From: Sphingobacterium sp. T2
Lineage (GTDB): Bacteria; Bacteroidota; Bacteroidia; Sphingobacteriales; Sphingobacteriaceae
Assembly: GCF_000814685.1 (NCBI RefSeq)
Contig: NZ_JXAC01000023.1
Coordinates: forward strand, 1 to 36,571
Reading direction: 5' to 3'
DNA: 36,571 bases
In this document: positions 29,080-36,571 of the stretch, piece after piece
Numbering within the stretch: the stretch's first letter is position 1
Layout of the letters: every line of letters begins with the position of its first letter
Translations under genes and position numbers: made by a program
The notes under the pieces: generated by a model
The model's input: the letters and a program-made list of their open reading frames with translations, nothing else
The model's database searches: none
Told to the model about the DNA's origin: nothing

Positions 29080-29848
29080 ATGAATAATGTCGAACGTCAC
29101 CAGCATATTATAAGGTTAGTAAACAAAAAAGGCCATGTTTCCGTAGTGGAACTGTGCGATATCTTGGGAGTTTCTTCTGTAACAATCCGTAAGGATTTGC
29201 AGTTTTTGGAAGACTCAGGTCTGGTGTACCGCACACACGGTGGAGTCACCAAGCAAAATCCCTATCAGACCGATAGGCCGGTAATAGAGAAAGAAGAAAA
29301 TCCATGAGAAAGAGAAGCAGGCTATAGCCAGGGCGGCATCCAAATTTGTAACTGCAAACGATTCAATCATCATAGGGTCGGGAACTACCACGCAGTTCTT
29401 GGCTAGGGAAATAGTGCCGCAGGGCCATCTTACCGTCGTGACGTCGGCATTGAATGTGACTTTTGAATTGCTTAAGCATGCCAATGTGGAAGTGATACAG
29501 CTCGGGGGCTCTGTACGACACACTTCTTCTTCGGTGACGGGACTTTATGCGATGCAGATTCTGGACCAGTTTTACTGCTCCAAGCTGTTTCTTGGTGTAG
29601 ACGGTATCGATTTGGAATATGGTATATCGACCACCAGCGCTCAGGAAGCCCTACTCAACCAAAAGATGATTTCTGTAGCCCATCAAGTTATTGTCCTTGC
29701 TGACTCTAGTAAATTTGGGCGTAAAAGTTTCGGAAAGATAACGGATTATTCGCAGATAGATGTCATCATCAGCGACGACATACCGAAGCCTTATTTGGAC
29801 CGATTTGATTCTTTAGGGATTCAGACTATCATTTGTGGAAAAGGATAA
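29080..29848 (+). CDS. DeoR-family transcriptional regulator (GlpR-like), one frameshift
   Basis: A ~255-residue repressor. The N-terminal winged helix-turn-helix is classic DeoR: RHQHIIRLVNKKGHVSVVEL, then LGVSSVTIRKDLQFLEDSGL and YRTHGGV. The C-terminal sensor domain (DeoRC, ISOCOT fold) follows, with IIIGSGTTTQFLA, LTVVTSALNV, VIQLGGSVR, KLFLGVDGID and VLADSSKFG, the usual sugar-phosphate-binding motifs. The frame breaks near 29297: dropping one A turns IEKEENP-stop into EKEKIHEKEKQAIARAASKF. Being divergent from glpD-glpK-glpF, it probably responds to G3P or a related phosphate. A symbol is withheld because the inducer is inferred from context only. Confidence 0.88.
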
Positions 29849-29861
29849 TGCGGCACTTCAT

Positions 29862-29902
29862 AAACACAAAAAGCGAAGGAATTTCCTTCGCTTTTTGTGT
29901 TT
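29862..29902. terminator. Bidirectional terminator between the DeoR-family gene and the FadL-type gene
   Basis: A perfect 19-base stem (AAACACAAAAAGCGAAGGA and its complement) closes a 3-base loop. The A-rich and T-rich flanks are part of the stem, so it can stop transcription from both converging genes. Confidence 0.88.
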
Positions 29903-29917
29903 ATATCTTTATGGATA

Positions 29918-31477
29918 TTAGAATTTTGTTCCTATGGTAATTAAAGCGTTTGTTTTATTGTGCTTTAAGTTGGCGATAGGCTCATAAATTCCTCTGTCTA
30001 TCCAGAAATTACTTAAAGTATAAGGAGCCACACTATAAGAATTATAGTTGTGAACCACTGCGAAATCCAGATAAGCCGAATTACTCAACTTAATTCCTAG
30101 TCCCAAGCTTGCATTAAGGTTGGTCTCTTCGGAGCCTTTGAATGCGTTGCCGAAGTAGTTGAATCCGGCGCGGCCACTAAGAATATTATTAAATAGATAT
30201 TCTCCTCCGAGTCTAAGATTCCAAGTACCTTTCAACGATTCTTTAATGCCATTATTAATTTCTCCATACACATCCGCTCCATATTTTACAGAATAAGTGG
30301 TGGTATTATATGCCACGTATTCTATTTCTGCAGTCAAAAGGCCTCTGCTGTGAAATTTGGTAGCTCCCACAGAAAATTTCCACGGAGTATTCATGTAATA
30401 TTCGCTTTGGCTTGAATACAGGTTGGATTCATAAGAACTTAAAGGTGTGGAAGAGGTGGCATCTTCGTAAAAATCCACATCAGTAAAAGCTTCAGTTGAC
30501 TCATTAATGGTAAGCCAAGTAGGTGTTGTAACTGTCAAACCTAAATTGATGTCCGCGGTAGGTTTATAGATTAAGCCTAATTTGAAATCTATACCTTTGC
30601 CTTCTGTGTTTTGCCAATACTCGTCGTATAGCTCATAATTCTTGTCACCAAAACGTTTGTAAGTGTTCGAATTAGGATCTGCAAATGGTGAGTCCGGATT
30701 GTCTTGGGCTACTTCATTAGCACGTTTAGTCCATCCGTATTCTTCGAAAACTTTCGTTTTATCGTATTGAAAGAAGGAAGTACGAATACTCGCTCCTATA
30801 TACAGATTATTGTTGTAATTGGCTCCTAAACTAATAGCTATATTGCTGTGTGCTCCTTTTGTGAAAAGATCATTGTATTGAACTTTATTGTCTTTTTCCA
30901 CCGCAAGAGGGAAATACCTATTTTCTGGATTTGCAAAAAGTTCTACCAGATTAGAATTTTTAAAGTCTGAACGGAAGGTGGCGTCGTCTTCCATTAGGTC
31001 CGTAAGACTATTCACATAGGAAGATTCATTGTTTACCCCGGAGTATTGTAACGTATTGTTGAAATTTTGCTTTCTGTTATAGCTAATGCCGAAACCAAAG
31101 CTTTGCCAGCCTCTATAGTTCTTGATTTGATTAATGGTAGGTAGTGCGAGGACGACCCCAGCCTGGGAGATGCCGAAATGACCCTTTTTACTGGTTGAAT
31201 TAGAGCCTAGGAAGCTTGTTCCGTTACTGTTGTGCATATAATCGAATGTGATACTAGCATCCGACCGCGAAAAGAAGCCAAGACCTGCCGGGTTACCGTT
31301 GATGGAAGAAATGTCTCCACCAAGTGCGGTCTGGGCATTTCCTAACGCTTTAAAACGTGCTGAACCCGAGTTGTCATCTCGAGAAAAGGTAAAAGCATCG
31401 TCTACTGATTGTGCCCAAGAGGTCTGATAACCGGCCCCTAAAGATAAGGCTAGCAAAACAACGTTTTTGATGTTCAT
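29918..31477 (-). CDS. FadL/OmpP1/TodX-family outer membrane transport protein
   Basis: A 519-residue outer-membrane beta-barrel related to the fatty-acid channel FadL. The ATG at 31477 starts a clear signal peptide (MNIKNVVLLALSLGAGYQ, ending SWAQ). A conserved N-terminal plug follows: SVDDAFTFSRDDNSGSARFK and GNAQTALGGDISSINGNPAG, where NPAG is the FadL-family signature. The rest alternates short hydrophobic and polar stretches as expected of beta-strands, ending in ALITIGTKF with a terminal Phe. A longer reading to 31696 would run into the preceding lipoprotein gene and lacks a signal peptide. Substrates are likely hydrophobic molecules. It lies 79 bases downstream of the low-complexity lipoprotein gene and is probably co-transcribed with it. 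Confidence 0.9.
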   Translation of the reverse strand: MNIKNVVLLALSLGAGYQTSWAQSVDDAFTFSRDDNSGSARFKALGNAQTALGGDISSINGNPAGLGFFSRSDASITFDYMHNSNGTSFLGSNSTSKKGHFGISQAGVVLALPTINQIKNYRGWQSFGFGISYNRKQNFNNTLQYSGVNNESSYVNSLTDLMEDDATFRSDFKNSNLVELFANPENRYFPLAVEKDNKVQYNDLFTKGAHSNIAISLGANYNNNLYIGASIRTSFFQYDKTKVFEEYGWTKRANEVAQDNPDSPFADPNSNTYKRFGDKNYELYDEYWQNTEGKGIDFKLGLIYKPTADINLGLTVTTPTWLTINESTEAFTDVDFYEDATSSTPLSSYESNLYSSQSEYYMNTPWKFSVGATKFHSRGLLTAEIEYVAYNTTTYSVKYGADVYGEINNGIKESLKGTWNLRLGGEYLFNNILSGRAGFNYFGNAFKGSEETNLNASLGLGIKLSNSAYLDFAVVHNYNSYSVAPYTLSNFWIDRGIYEPIANLKHNKTNALITIGTKF

Positions 31478-31556
31478 ATTTTTTTTACGTAGATATAATG
31501 AAGTATTTAACAGCCAGATGCAATAGATCTGGCTGTCTTTATCATATAGTAGATTA

Positions 31557-32633
31557 TTATCTTCTTGTCGATCTAGACGAAGAGCCCGATGAAGAAGAGC
31601 TTGAGGAGCTTCTTCCGGAACTAGAAGAGGTAGAGCTAGACGAACCTCCTGTAGAGCGTGATGTAGGGGTGTAGGTAGGTCTGCTATCCGAGCCATTGCT
31701 TGAACGGCTTGGAGGTGTCGTAGGTCTTACACTTCTGTCTGGCGTAGTGCTTCTTGAGCTACCTGACGTCGTAGATCTGTTTGAACTGCTTCTGTCCGAA
31801 GTGGTACTTCTTGGTGTAGTCGTACTTCTATCCGATACTGTTCTGGAAGTCGTCGAACGACCTTCTGAACTTCTGGACGATACGCTTCTGTTTACAGTAC
31901 CCTCGTTACGGCGTGTAGAGCGTGAGGTAGTGACGATACGACCGTTTTGATCTCTATTCACACTGCGTGATACGGTAGCACGATTAGAGGACGTTGTGCC
32001 ACGACGGTTGTTGACAGTCAAACGAGTGTCGTAATTTCCTCTGTTGAGCGATCGTGTAGAATGGTAGGTAGGTCTTGTTACTACATGGCTATATCCAGGT
32101 CCGTAACCATAGCCATAATACGGATGTCCCCAATAGTTATAGTAGGAGTTATATCCCCAGTAAGAACCATAATAGTAAGGGTATCCCCAATTCCAATAGA
32201 ACGAATAGTAAGGATAAGACCATCCGAAGCCATACCATCCCGCATTCCATCTCCAGGAATTCCATGAATACCATCCTAATCCATAGCCCGGATATCCAAA
32301 CCAAGGATCAAAAAAGGGGTCGAAATAAGTAAAACCAGGAGCGGCATAGTAAAATCTGTTGATACGGTTAGCGTATTCCAGCTCTTCATATCCGTCCTCA
32401 TACTCTTCGTCAGAATATTCGTCAGCGTAATAGCTACTGTTATTTTGGTTATTGTATTCCTCATCCGAATAATAATAATCCGGACTTTGGTATACTGTTG
32501 GACGTTCAGCATTAGCTTGACGGTTATTATACACGTCATCCTTATAGGCAATCTGTCTGCTTGTAGAACAAGAGCTGATTGCCAAGGCTGCTGTTATCGC
32601 TAAACAACTTATTATGGTTCTCTTCGTTTTCAT
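31557..32633 (-). CDS. Low-complexity lipoprotein: aromatic/Gly-rich middle and Ser/Thr/Arg-rich tail
   Basis: A 358-residue protein with a lipoprotein signal peptide (MKTKRTIISCLAITAALAIS, lipid attachment at Cys22). Residues ~35-90 are rich in Tyr, Asp and Glu (YYADEYSDEEYEDGYEELEY), ~90-185 in Tyr, Trp, Gly and Pro (YYGSYWGYNSYYNYWG), and ~190-358 are almost only Ser, Thr, Arg, Pro and Gly, ending in long Ser runs and STRR. No catalytic motif can be seen. Composition suggests an extended, disordered envelope protein, perhaps tied to peptidoglycan or polysaccharide through its aromatic or basic parts. From memory, a similar gene occurs between FadL-type genes and proS in other Bacteroidota. 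The long antisense frames over it arise from its biased codons. Confidence 0.85.
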   Translation of the reverse strand: MKTKRTIISCLAITAALAISSCSTSRQIAYKDDVYNNRQANAERPTVYQSPDYYYSDEEYNNQNNSSYYADEYSDEEYEDGYEELEYANRINRFYYAAPGFTYFDPFFDPWFGYPGYGLGWYSWNSWRWNAGWYGFGWSYPYYSFYWNWGYPYYYGSYWGYNSYYNYWGHPYYGYGYGPGYSHVVTRPTYHSTRSLNRGNYDTRLTVNNRRGTTSSNRATVSRSVNRDQNGRIVTTSRSTRRNEGTVNRSVSSRSSEGRSTTSRTVSDRSTTTPRSTTSDRSSSNRSTTSGSSRSTTPDRSVRPTTPPSRSSNGSDSRPTYTPTSRSTGGSSSSTSSSSGRSSSSSSSSGSSSRSTRR

Positions 32634-32812
32634 GACACTTTATGGCTATGTGTATGGATAATCCAATGTCTTTTTATTAACTTAGACGCGGATTTTTGAA
32701 AAGGTTTAATCCTCGTTCAAAAATATAAATATTTTTTTCACTACCGCACTTTTTTTGGTTGCATAGTGACCTTTTTTCTGAAATACAGTCATTTAAATAA
32801 GCAAATAAGGAA

Positions 32813-34285
32813 ATGAGTAAAGGAATAACAAGCAGAAGTGAGGATTACTCACAGTGGTACAACGACTTGGTAATTAAGGCTGATTTGGCAGAATATTCAG
32901 CTGTACGGGGATGTATGGTCATCAAGCCTTATGGATACGCTATTTGGGAGAGAATGCAGTCCATCTTGGATAAGCGTTTTAAGGAGACGGGACATAGCAA
33001 TGCTTATTTTCCTTTATTTATTCCTAAATCCTTTTTTTCTAAAGAGGCTTCCCACGTAGAAGGTTTTGCTACAGAGTGTGCTGTGGTGACACACTACCGT
33101 CTTAAGAATGACGGCACCGGTAATATCGTGGTGGATGAAGATGCCAAGCTGGAAGAAGAACTTATCGTGCGCCCAACATCAGAGACTATCATCTGGAATA
33201 CCTATAAAGGGTGGATAGAGTCCTACCGTGACCTTCCTATTCTAGTGAACCAATGGGCCAATGTGGTGCGTTGGGAGATGCGTACGCGACTATTCTTGCG
33301 TACAGCCGAGTTTCTATGGCAGGAGGGACATACAGCACATGCTACCGCGGAAGAAGCTATAGCTGAAGCCAAACAGATGTTGGAAGTATATGCCGAGTTT
33401 GCCGAAAAAACATTGGCAGTACCTGTTATCCGTGGTCGCAAGACTGAAAACGAACGTTTTGCCGGAGCGTTGGAAACGTTCACTATCGAGGCATTGATGC
33501 AGGACGGTAAAGCCTTACAGGCCGGAACATCCCACTTCTTGGGGCAAAATTTTGCCAAAGCTTTCGACGTAAAATTCACTTCTAAAGAAGGCAAACAAGA
33601 GTATGTATGGGCAACCTCATGGGGTGTTTCTACGCGTCTGATGGGAGCTTTGATTATGGCGCATTCGGACGACAAAGGGTTGGTATTGCCTCCACGTCTG
33701 GCTCCAATACAAGTGGTTATTGTGCCTATTTACAAAACTGACGAAGAGAAGGCTAATATTGACGCTTATGTAGAAAAGTTGTCGGCAGAACTGAAGGCCA
33801 ACGATATTTCGGTTAAGTATGATGACCGTGATACACAACGTCCTGGATTTAAGTTTGCCGAATGGGAGCTTAAAGGGGTGCCTCTGCGTGTGGCTATCGG
33901 TGCTCGCGATATGCAGAATGGTACGGTAGAACTAGCACGTCGTGACACGCAAACCAAGGAAACGGTGTCGCAGGAAGGTCTGAGCACACGAATCGTGGCT
34001 CTTCTTCAGGAAATCCAAGAAACGATTTACCAAAAGGCTCTTAAGTTCCGTGATGAGCATATCACAGAAGTAAACTCTTACGAAGAGTTTAAGGAAGTGT
34101 TGGAAACCAAAGGGGGCTTTATCTCTTGTCATTGGGATGGTACAGTAGAAACGGAAAAACGTGTAAAAGAAGAAACCAAAGCTACCACCCGATGTATTCC
34201 TTTAGACTTCCAAGAGGAAGAGGGAGTATGTATTTTCACTGGCAAGCCTTCGAAAGGTCGTGTGTTATTCGCCAAAGCTTATTAA
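32813..34285 (+). CDS. proS: Prolyl-tRNA synthetase, archaeal/eukaryote-like short form
   Basis: A 490-residue class II synthetase that charges tRNA-Pro. Visible class II and ProRS features are the N-terminal [66 protein letters not shown] (motif 2) and [20 protein letters not shown] (motif 3), followed by the anticodon-binding domain ([20 protein letters not shown]) and the C-terminal zinc-type domain that ends in the terminal Tyr of VLFAKAY. The absence of the large editing insertion identifies the archaeal/eukaryal-type ProRS, which is usual in Bacteroidota. The frame is intact. A purine-rich AAGGAA stretch lies just before the ATG. It is divergent from the lipoprotein-fadL unit. Confidence 0.97.
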   Translation: MSKGITSRSEDYSQWYNDLVIKADLAEYSAVRGCMVIKPYGYAIWERMQSILDKRFKETGHSNAYFPLFIPKSFFSKEASHVEGFATECAVVTHYRLKNDGTGNIVVDEDAKLEEELIVRPTSETIIWNTYKGWIESYRDLPILVNQWANVVRWEMRTRLFLRTAEFLWQEGHTAHATAEEAIAEAKQMLEVYAEFAEKTLAVPVIRGRKTENERFAGALETFTIEALMQDGKALQAGTSHFLGQNFAKAFDVKFTSKEGKQEYVWATSWGVSTRLMGALIMAHSDDKGLVLPPRLAPIQVVIVPIYKTDEEKANIDAYVEKLSAELKANDISVKYDDRDTQRPGFKFAEWELKGVPLRVAIGARDMQNGTVELARRDTQTKETVSQEGLSTRIVALLQEIQETIYQKALKFRDEHITEVNSYEEFKEVLETKGGFISCHWDGTVETEKRVKEETKATTRCIPLDFQEEEGVCIFTGKPSKGRVLFAKAY

Positions 34286-34311
34286 TAAATATATCTTTAC
34301 GATATTGGGAA

Positions 34312-34339
34312 GAGCAAAGAATTTTTCTTTGCTCTTTTT
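34312..34339 (+). terminator. Terminator downstream of proS
   Basis: A 9-base stem (GAGCAAAGA paired with TCTTTGCTC) with a 5-base loop runs into T5. It lies 26 bases after the proS stop and just upstream of the Rossmann-fold gene. Confidence 0.85.
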
Positions 34340-34354
34340 GTTTAACTTCGTCAT

Positions 34355-35203
34355 ATGAAAATTCTGATATTAGGTTGCGGATGGGTAGGAGAAGAGGTTG
34401 CCAAAAGCTATAAGAAAGACGGGGTGGATGTTTATGTGACATGCACTTCCGAAGAGAAGAGACAGCGTCTTGCCGCTATGGGGTGGAACACTGCTGTGGT
34501 CGACTTCGACCAAGAGGAAAGAATTCCTCATTTTCCGGCAAAATTTGATTTCGTATTAAATAGTATTCCCGCGAGTTCCAGAAGTTCGGAAGAAAAGGTG
34601 TTTGCCCGATTTCGAAGAGTAAGGAAGTTTTTGGAGGCTATTTCATTTCGCAAGCAGATTTTTCTGAGTTCGGTAGGTATTTATCCGGATGAGGATGGCG
34701 TTTTTGAGGAATCCTATTCCGAAAAATTAAACTTGCGTTTACTTGGCGCGGAGCAGTTTGTATCCTTAAACAATACAGTGATTTATAGGTTGGGAGGGCT
34801 GTTTGGCAAAGAGCGCATTTTTGCCAAATACTTTCAGCACAAGATATGTACGACGGGAGAGCAACCGGCCAACTTTGTACACGTGGATGACGTGGTCAGG
34901 CTTATTTTATCAGGTTTTGAGAGCGAGTTGAAATCTACCCTTTACAATATCGTGGCCCCCGAACATCCGAAGAAAAAGGAAGTCATCCTGGCTTCAGCGA
35001 AAAAATATGGATTTGCTTTGCCTTCTTCTTTGGTGGCGGACCCATCTTTTCAGAAGATAGTCGATGGTTCTGCTATAGTACGTGATTTGAATTACAGTTA
35101 TATCTTTCCGTCTTCCTTTAAATTTTTAGTGTCATGTTGGATTTTAACCTCAAAGAGTTTTTGGATAAGAAGGTCCTCCAGTACAATCGTCCAGGCTTTA
35201 TAG
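34355..35203 (+). CDS. NAD(P)-dependent epimerase/dehydratase-like Rossmann-fold protein; 3' end doubtful
   Basis: About 255 residues of a short-chain dehydrogenase/epimerase-like protein. The N-terminal nucleotide-binding loop is ILILGCGWVGEEVAKSY (GxGxxG), with FDFVLNSIPASSR, IFLSSVGIYPDEDGV, VIYRLGGLFGKER and FVHVDDVVRLIL as matching later blocks. It resembles the YeeZ-like members of the family; the substrate is unknown. The frame as read runs to 35203 and overlaps the next gene by 70 bases with a poor C-terminus (VSCWILTSKSFWIRR). The protein probably ends near 35121 or 35129, where stops occur in the other two frames just before the next ATG, so another indel is likely around 35105-35118. 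It may be co-transcribed with the TIGR02757 gene. Confidence 0.78.
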   Translation: MKILILGCGWVGEEVAKSYKKDGVDVYVTCTSEEKRQRLAAMGWNTAVVDFDQEERIPHFPAKFDFVLNSIPASSRSSEEKVFARFRRVRKFLEAISFRKQIFLSSVGIYPDEDGVFEESYSEKLNLRLLGAEQFVSLNNTVIYRLGGLFGKERIFAKYFQHKICTTGEQPANFVHVDDVVRLILSGFESELKSTLYNIVAPEHPKKKEVILASAKKYGFALPSSLVADPSFQKIVDGSAIVRDLNYSYIFPSSFKFLVSCWILTSKSFWIRRSSSTIVQAL

Positions 35204-35917
35204 ACCATGATCCGGTTTGTATTCCTCATCTGTTTGAGAGAAAGCAGGATATAGAGATTATGGGTTTTTTTGCCGCGGTGTTGGCTTGGGGACAGCGCAA
35301 GACCATTATCAATAAGTGTAGAGAGCTTGTGGAGCGTATGGAAGGGCAACCTTATGAATTTATTCTTACCCACAGAGAAGAAGATCTTAAGAGGCTTTTA
35401 GGGTTCAAACATCGTACGTTCAATGATACAGACTTGCTATATTTCGTTTCTTTCTTTCGTTATCATTATAGTCGTTTTGAGTCATTGGAAGATTGCTTTT
35501 CTCATAGGTCAGGAAGATGTGGCGCCAGACGCTATTTCAATTGAAAAGGCTTTGAACGAATTTAAAAATTACTTTTTCTCCTTGCCGGATTATCCTTTGC
35601 GTACCAAGAAACATATCAGTTCTCCAGCACAGAAATCTACCTGCAAGCGATTGAACATGTTTTTGCGCTGGATGGTCAGACATGACGAGCAGGGAGTGGA
35701 TTTCGGTATTTGGAAAAGGATATCTCCTTCGCGGCTTATATGTCCATGTGATGTTCATGTGGAGCGTGTTGCACGAAAATTTCATCTCATAACCATGGAT
35801 AAGGTAACATGGAAGACCGCTGTAGAGCTCACGGACAACTTGTTACAGCTGGATGCCCAAGATCCGGTGAAATATGATTTTGCATTGTTTGGTCTGGGGG
35901 TAGAAGGAGAGATGTAG
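35134..35917 (+). CDS. TIGR02757 family protein (DUF2400), function unknown, one frameshift
   Basis: A conserved protein of ~260 residues belonging to a family found mostly in Bacteroidota and some other phyla. Recognisable parts are the N-terminal FLDKKVLQYNRPGFIDHDP, IEIMGFFAAVLAWGQRKTII, TFNDTDLLYFVSFFRYHY, STCKRLNMFLRWMVRHDEQG, and the C-terminal DPVKYDFALFGLGV. The frame breaks in the T4 run at 35497-35500: removing one T turns LEDCFSHRS into LEDCFLIGQEDVAPDAIS, and the protein continues to 35917. The function is unknown; the helical fold with a conserved Trp/Arg-rich block suggests a nucleic-acid or metabolite binder, which is inference. It lies directly after the Rossmann-fold gene. 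Confidence 0.85.
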
Positions 35918-35949
35918 TGAATGTATTCCTATAAATTAGAATAAGTGAG

Positions 35950-35985
35950 AAGAGCAGGCTTTTGTTGAAAATGCCTGCTCTTTTT
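35950..35985. terminator. Bidirectional terminator between the TIGR02757 gene and the GNAT gene
   Basis: A 9-base stem (AGAGCAGGC paired with GCCTGCTCT) around a 13-base loop, with T-rich sequence to the right. It lies between two convergent genes. Confidence 0.75.
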
Positions 35986-36419
35986 ATAATAATTTAAACA
36001 TTTCTCTATGAGGGCCTATACCTGGGATATCGAATTCGTCCGACATGTATTCGAATCCCAGCGATTCGATAAAAAGGAAAAGCGACCGTTCGGGCGTTGA
36101 ACCAAAGATAGTCTATGTCCAGTTGTTTTTTCAGGTGGTCTATGGCTGCGTTTAGCAATTCGGCAGCATAACCTTTCCTTCGGTGGTCAGGATGTGTGGC
36201 CATACCGCGGAGTCTGTATGCCGGTTTTGGCAGCTTTCCGTGGTCCTCCTTCATGCAGGTTAGAATACATACTAACTGATTGTTGTCATCGAAGTATCCG
36301 AGATGGAAGGTGGTAGGCAAGAGGTCGTGTTCGAAAAGGCATTGTTCCTCCGGCAGTCCGTTTCGGAGTACCAAGGAACGTAGAGGTAAAGTTTGCTCGG
36401 GACGTATAAAACGTATCAT
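35984..36419 (-). CDS. GNAT-family N-acetyltransferase, one frameshift
   Basis: A ~145-residue acetyltransferase. The start [19 protein letters not shown] leads into the GNAT fold; the acetyl-CoA loop is [19 protein letters not shown] (the R-x-x-G-x-A pattern), and [13 protein letters not shown] matches the later helix and strand. The frame breaks near 36078: removing one C from TATCGAATCG turns FYRIAGIR into [20 protein letters not shown] and the protein ends KLL at 35984. The acceptor substrate is unknown. Its ATG overlaps the gap stop codon (ATGA at 36416-36419), so it is translationally coupled to gap. Confidence 0.87.
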
Positions 36420-36571
36420 CTGGTGCTTAATATAGCTAAAATGTCAACTAATCTGTTAGAGTACCCAAATTCATTGTCATACCAGCCTACAACTTTCACT
36501 AGCCCACCTACTATAGAGGTAAGCTTGGCATCAAAGATGCAGGAGTAAGGGTTATTGATGATATCCACCGA
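36416..36571 (-). CDS. gap: Glyceraldehyde-3-phosphate dehydrogenase, C-terminal end (partial)
   Basis: The last 51 codons of a GAPDH gene that enters from the right edge. The signature [19 protein letters not shown] is unmistakable, and [18 protein letters not shown] is the strand region before it. GAPDH oxidises glyceraldehyde-3-phosphate with NAD(P) and phosphate in glycolysis. The TGA overlaps the ATG of the GNAT gene. Because only the tail is present, cofactor preference and the active-site Cys cannot be checked. Confidence 0.93.
   Translation of the reverse strand, partial: SVDIINNPYSCIFDAKLTSIVGGLVKVVGWYDNEFGYSNRLVDILAILSTR

Noticed and set aside
31478-31696. N-terminal extension of the FadL-type protein to 31696
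   Set aside because: It is the 3' end of the lipoprotein gene read in another frame; the ATG at 31477 gives a proper signal peptide.
31696-31950. Leu/Val-rich plus-strand frame antisense to the Ser/Arg-rich lipoprotein
   Set aside because: The composition simply mirrors the biased codons of the opposite strand; no start signal or family match.
1-36571. Programmed ribosomal frameshifting as an explanation for the many broken genes
   Set aside because: No consistent slippery heptamer with a downstream structure, and the breaks hit unrelated genes in both directions.
1-36571. CRISPR arrays, insertion sequences, phage genes, tRNA or rRNA genes
   Set aside because: No regularly spaced repeats, transposase or integrase motifs, or recognisable RNA gene sequences were seen by eye; a tRNAscan and IS search would settle it.

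Overview
The window reads as chromosomal DNA from a member of the Bacteroidota, most likely a Sphingobacteriaceae bacterium (Sphingobacterium/Pedobacter type). Pointers are a SusC-type TonB receptor, a hybrid two-component regulator (HTCS) beside glycoside hydrolases, near-absence of Shine-Dalgarno sites, a TAnnTTTG-type -7 promoter element, a TIGR02757 protein, a FadL-type porin next to proS, and lipoproteins with Bacteroidota-style signal peptides. The genus is inferred from memory of gene families, not from a search.

Layout. (1) 1-14368 is a polysaccharide-utilization-type region. A minus-strand unit runs from an IPT/TIG-NHL lipoprotein into SusC, which leaves the window. Facing away is a GH76 mannanase-like gene. 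Then come an HTCS regulator on the minus strand and, divergent from it, an operon of a GH127-like enzyme, a GH2 enzyme and a glutaminase A-like protein. The enzymes would cut a glycan at the surface or in the periplasm, SusC would import products, and the HTCS would sense an oligosaccharide and switch on the locus. (2) 14487-19824 is housekeeping: a GNAT-nitrilase fusion, asnA, an iscA-like and a nifS-like gene, an MscS channel and an unannotated 48-residue protein. (3) 19923-29848 is a compact glycerol / glycerol-3-phosphate region. GlpF and GlpK take up and phosphorylate glycerol, GlpQ frees G3P from glycerophosphodiesters, GlpT imports it, GlpD oxidises it, and a divergent DeoR-family (GlpR-like) regulator presumably controls the set. 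A metallophosphoesterase lipoprotein and a 5'-truncated secreted-protein fragment are embedded in it. (4) 29918-36571 holds a FadL-type porin, a low-complexity lipoprotein, proS, a Rossmann-fold protein, a TIGR02757 gene, a GNAT gene and the 3' end of gap.

The most striking feature is that about half of the larger genes are interrupted by one-base frame changes, many of them in short homopolymers. They hit housekeeping genes (asnA, nifS, glpT) as well as accessory ones, and protein homology resumes at once in the next frame. The simplest reading is uncorrected indels in the assembly rather than decay. I annotate these as whole genes with the break position noted.

I did not find a clearly new defence or mobile system: there is no CRISPR array, transposase, phage gene, tRNA or rRNA that I can see. 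The best candidates for something little described are the 48-residue protein, the aromatic/Ser-Arg lipoprotein paired with FadL, the NCA-variant aquaglyceroporin, several inverted repeats at promoters, and a recurring AACCAAT-like leader motif in front of start codons.
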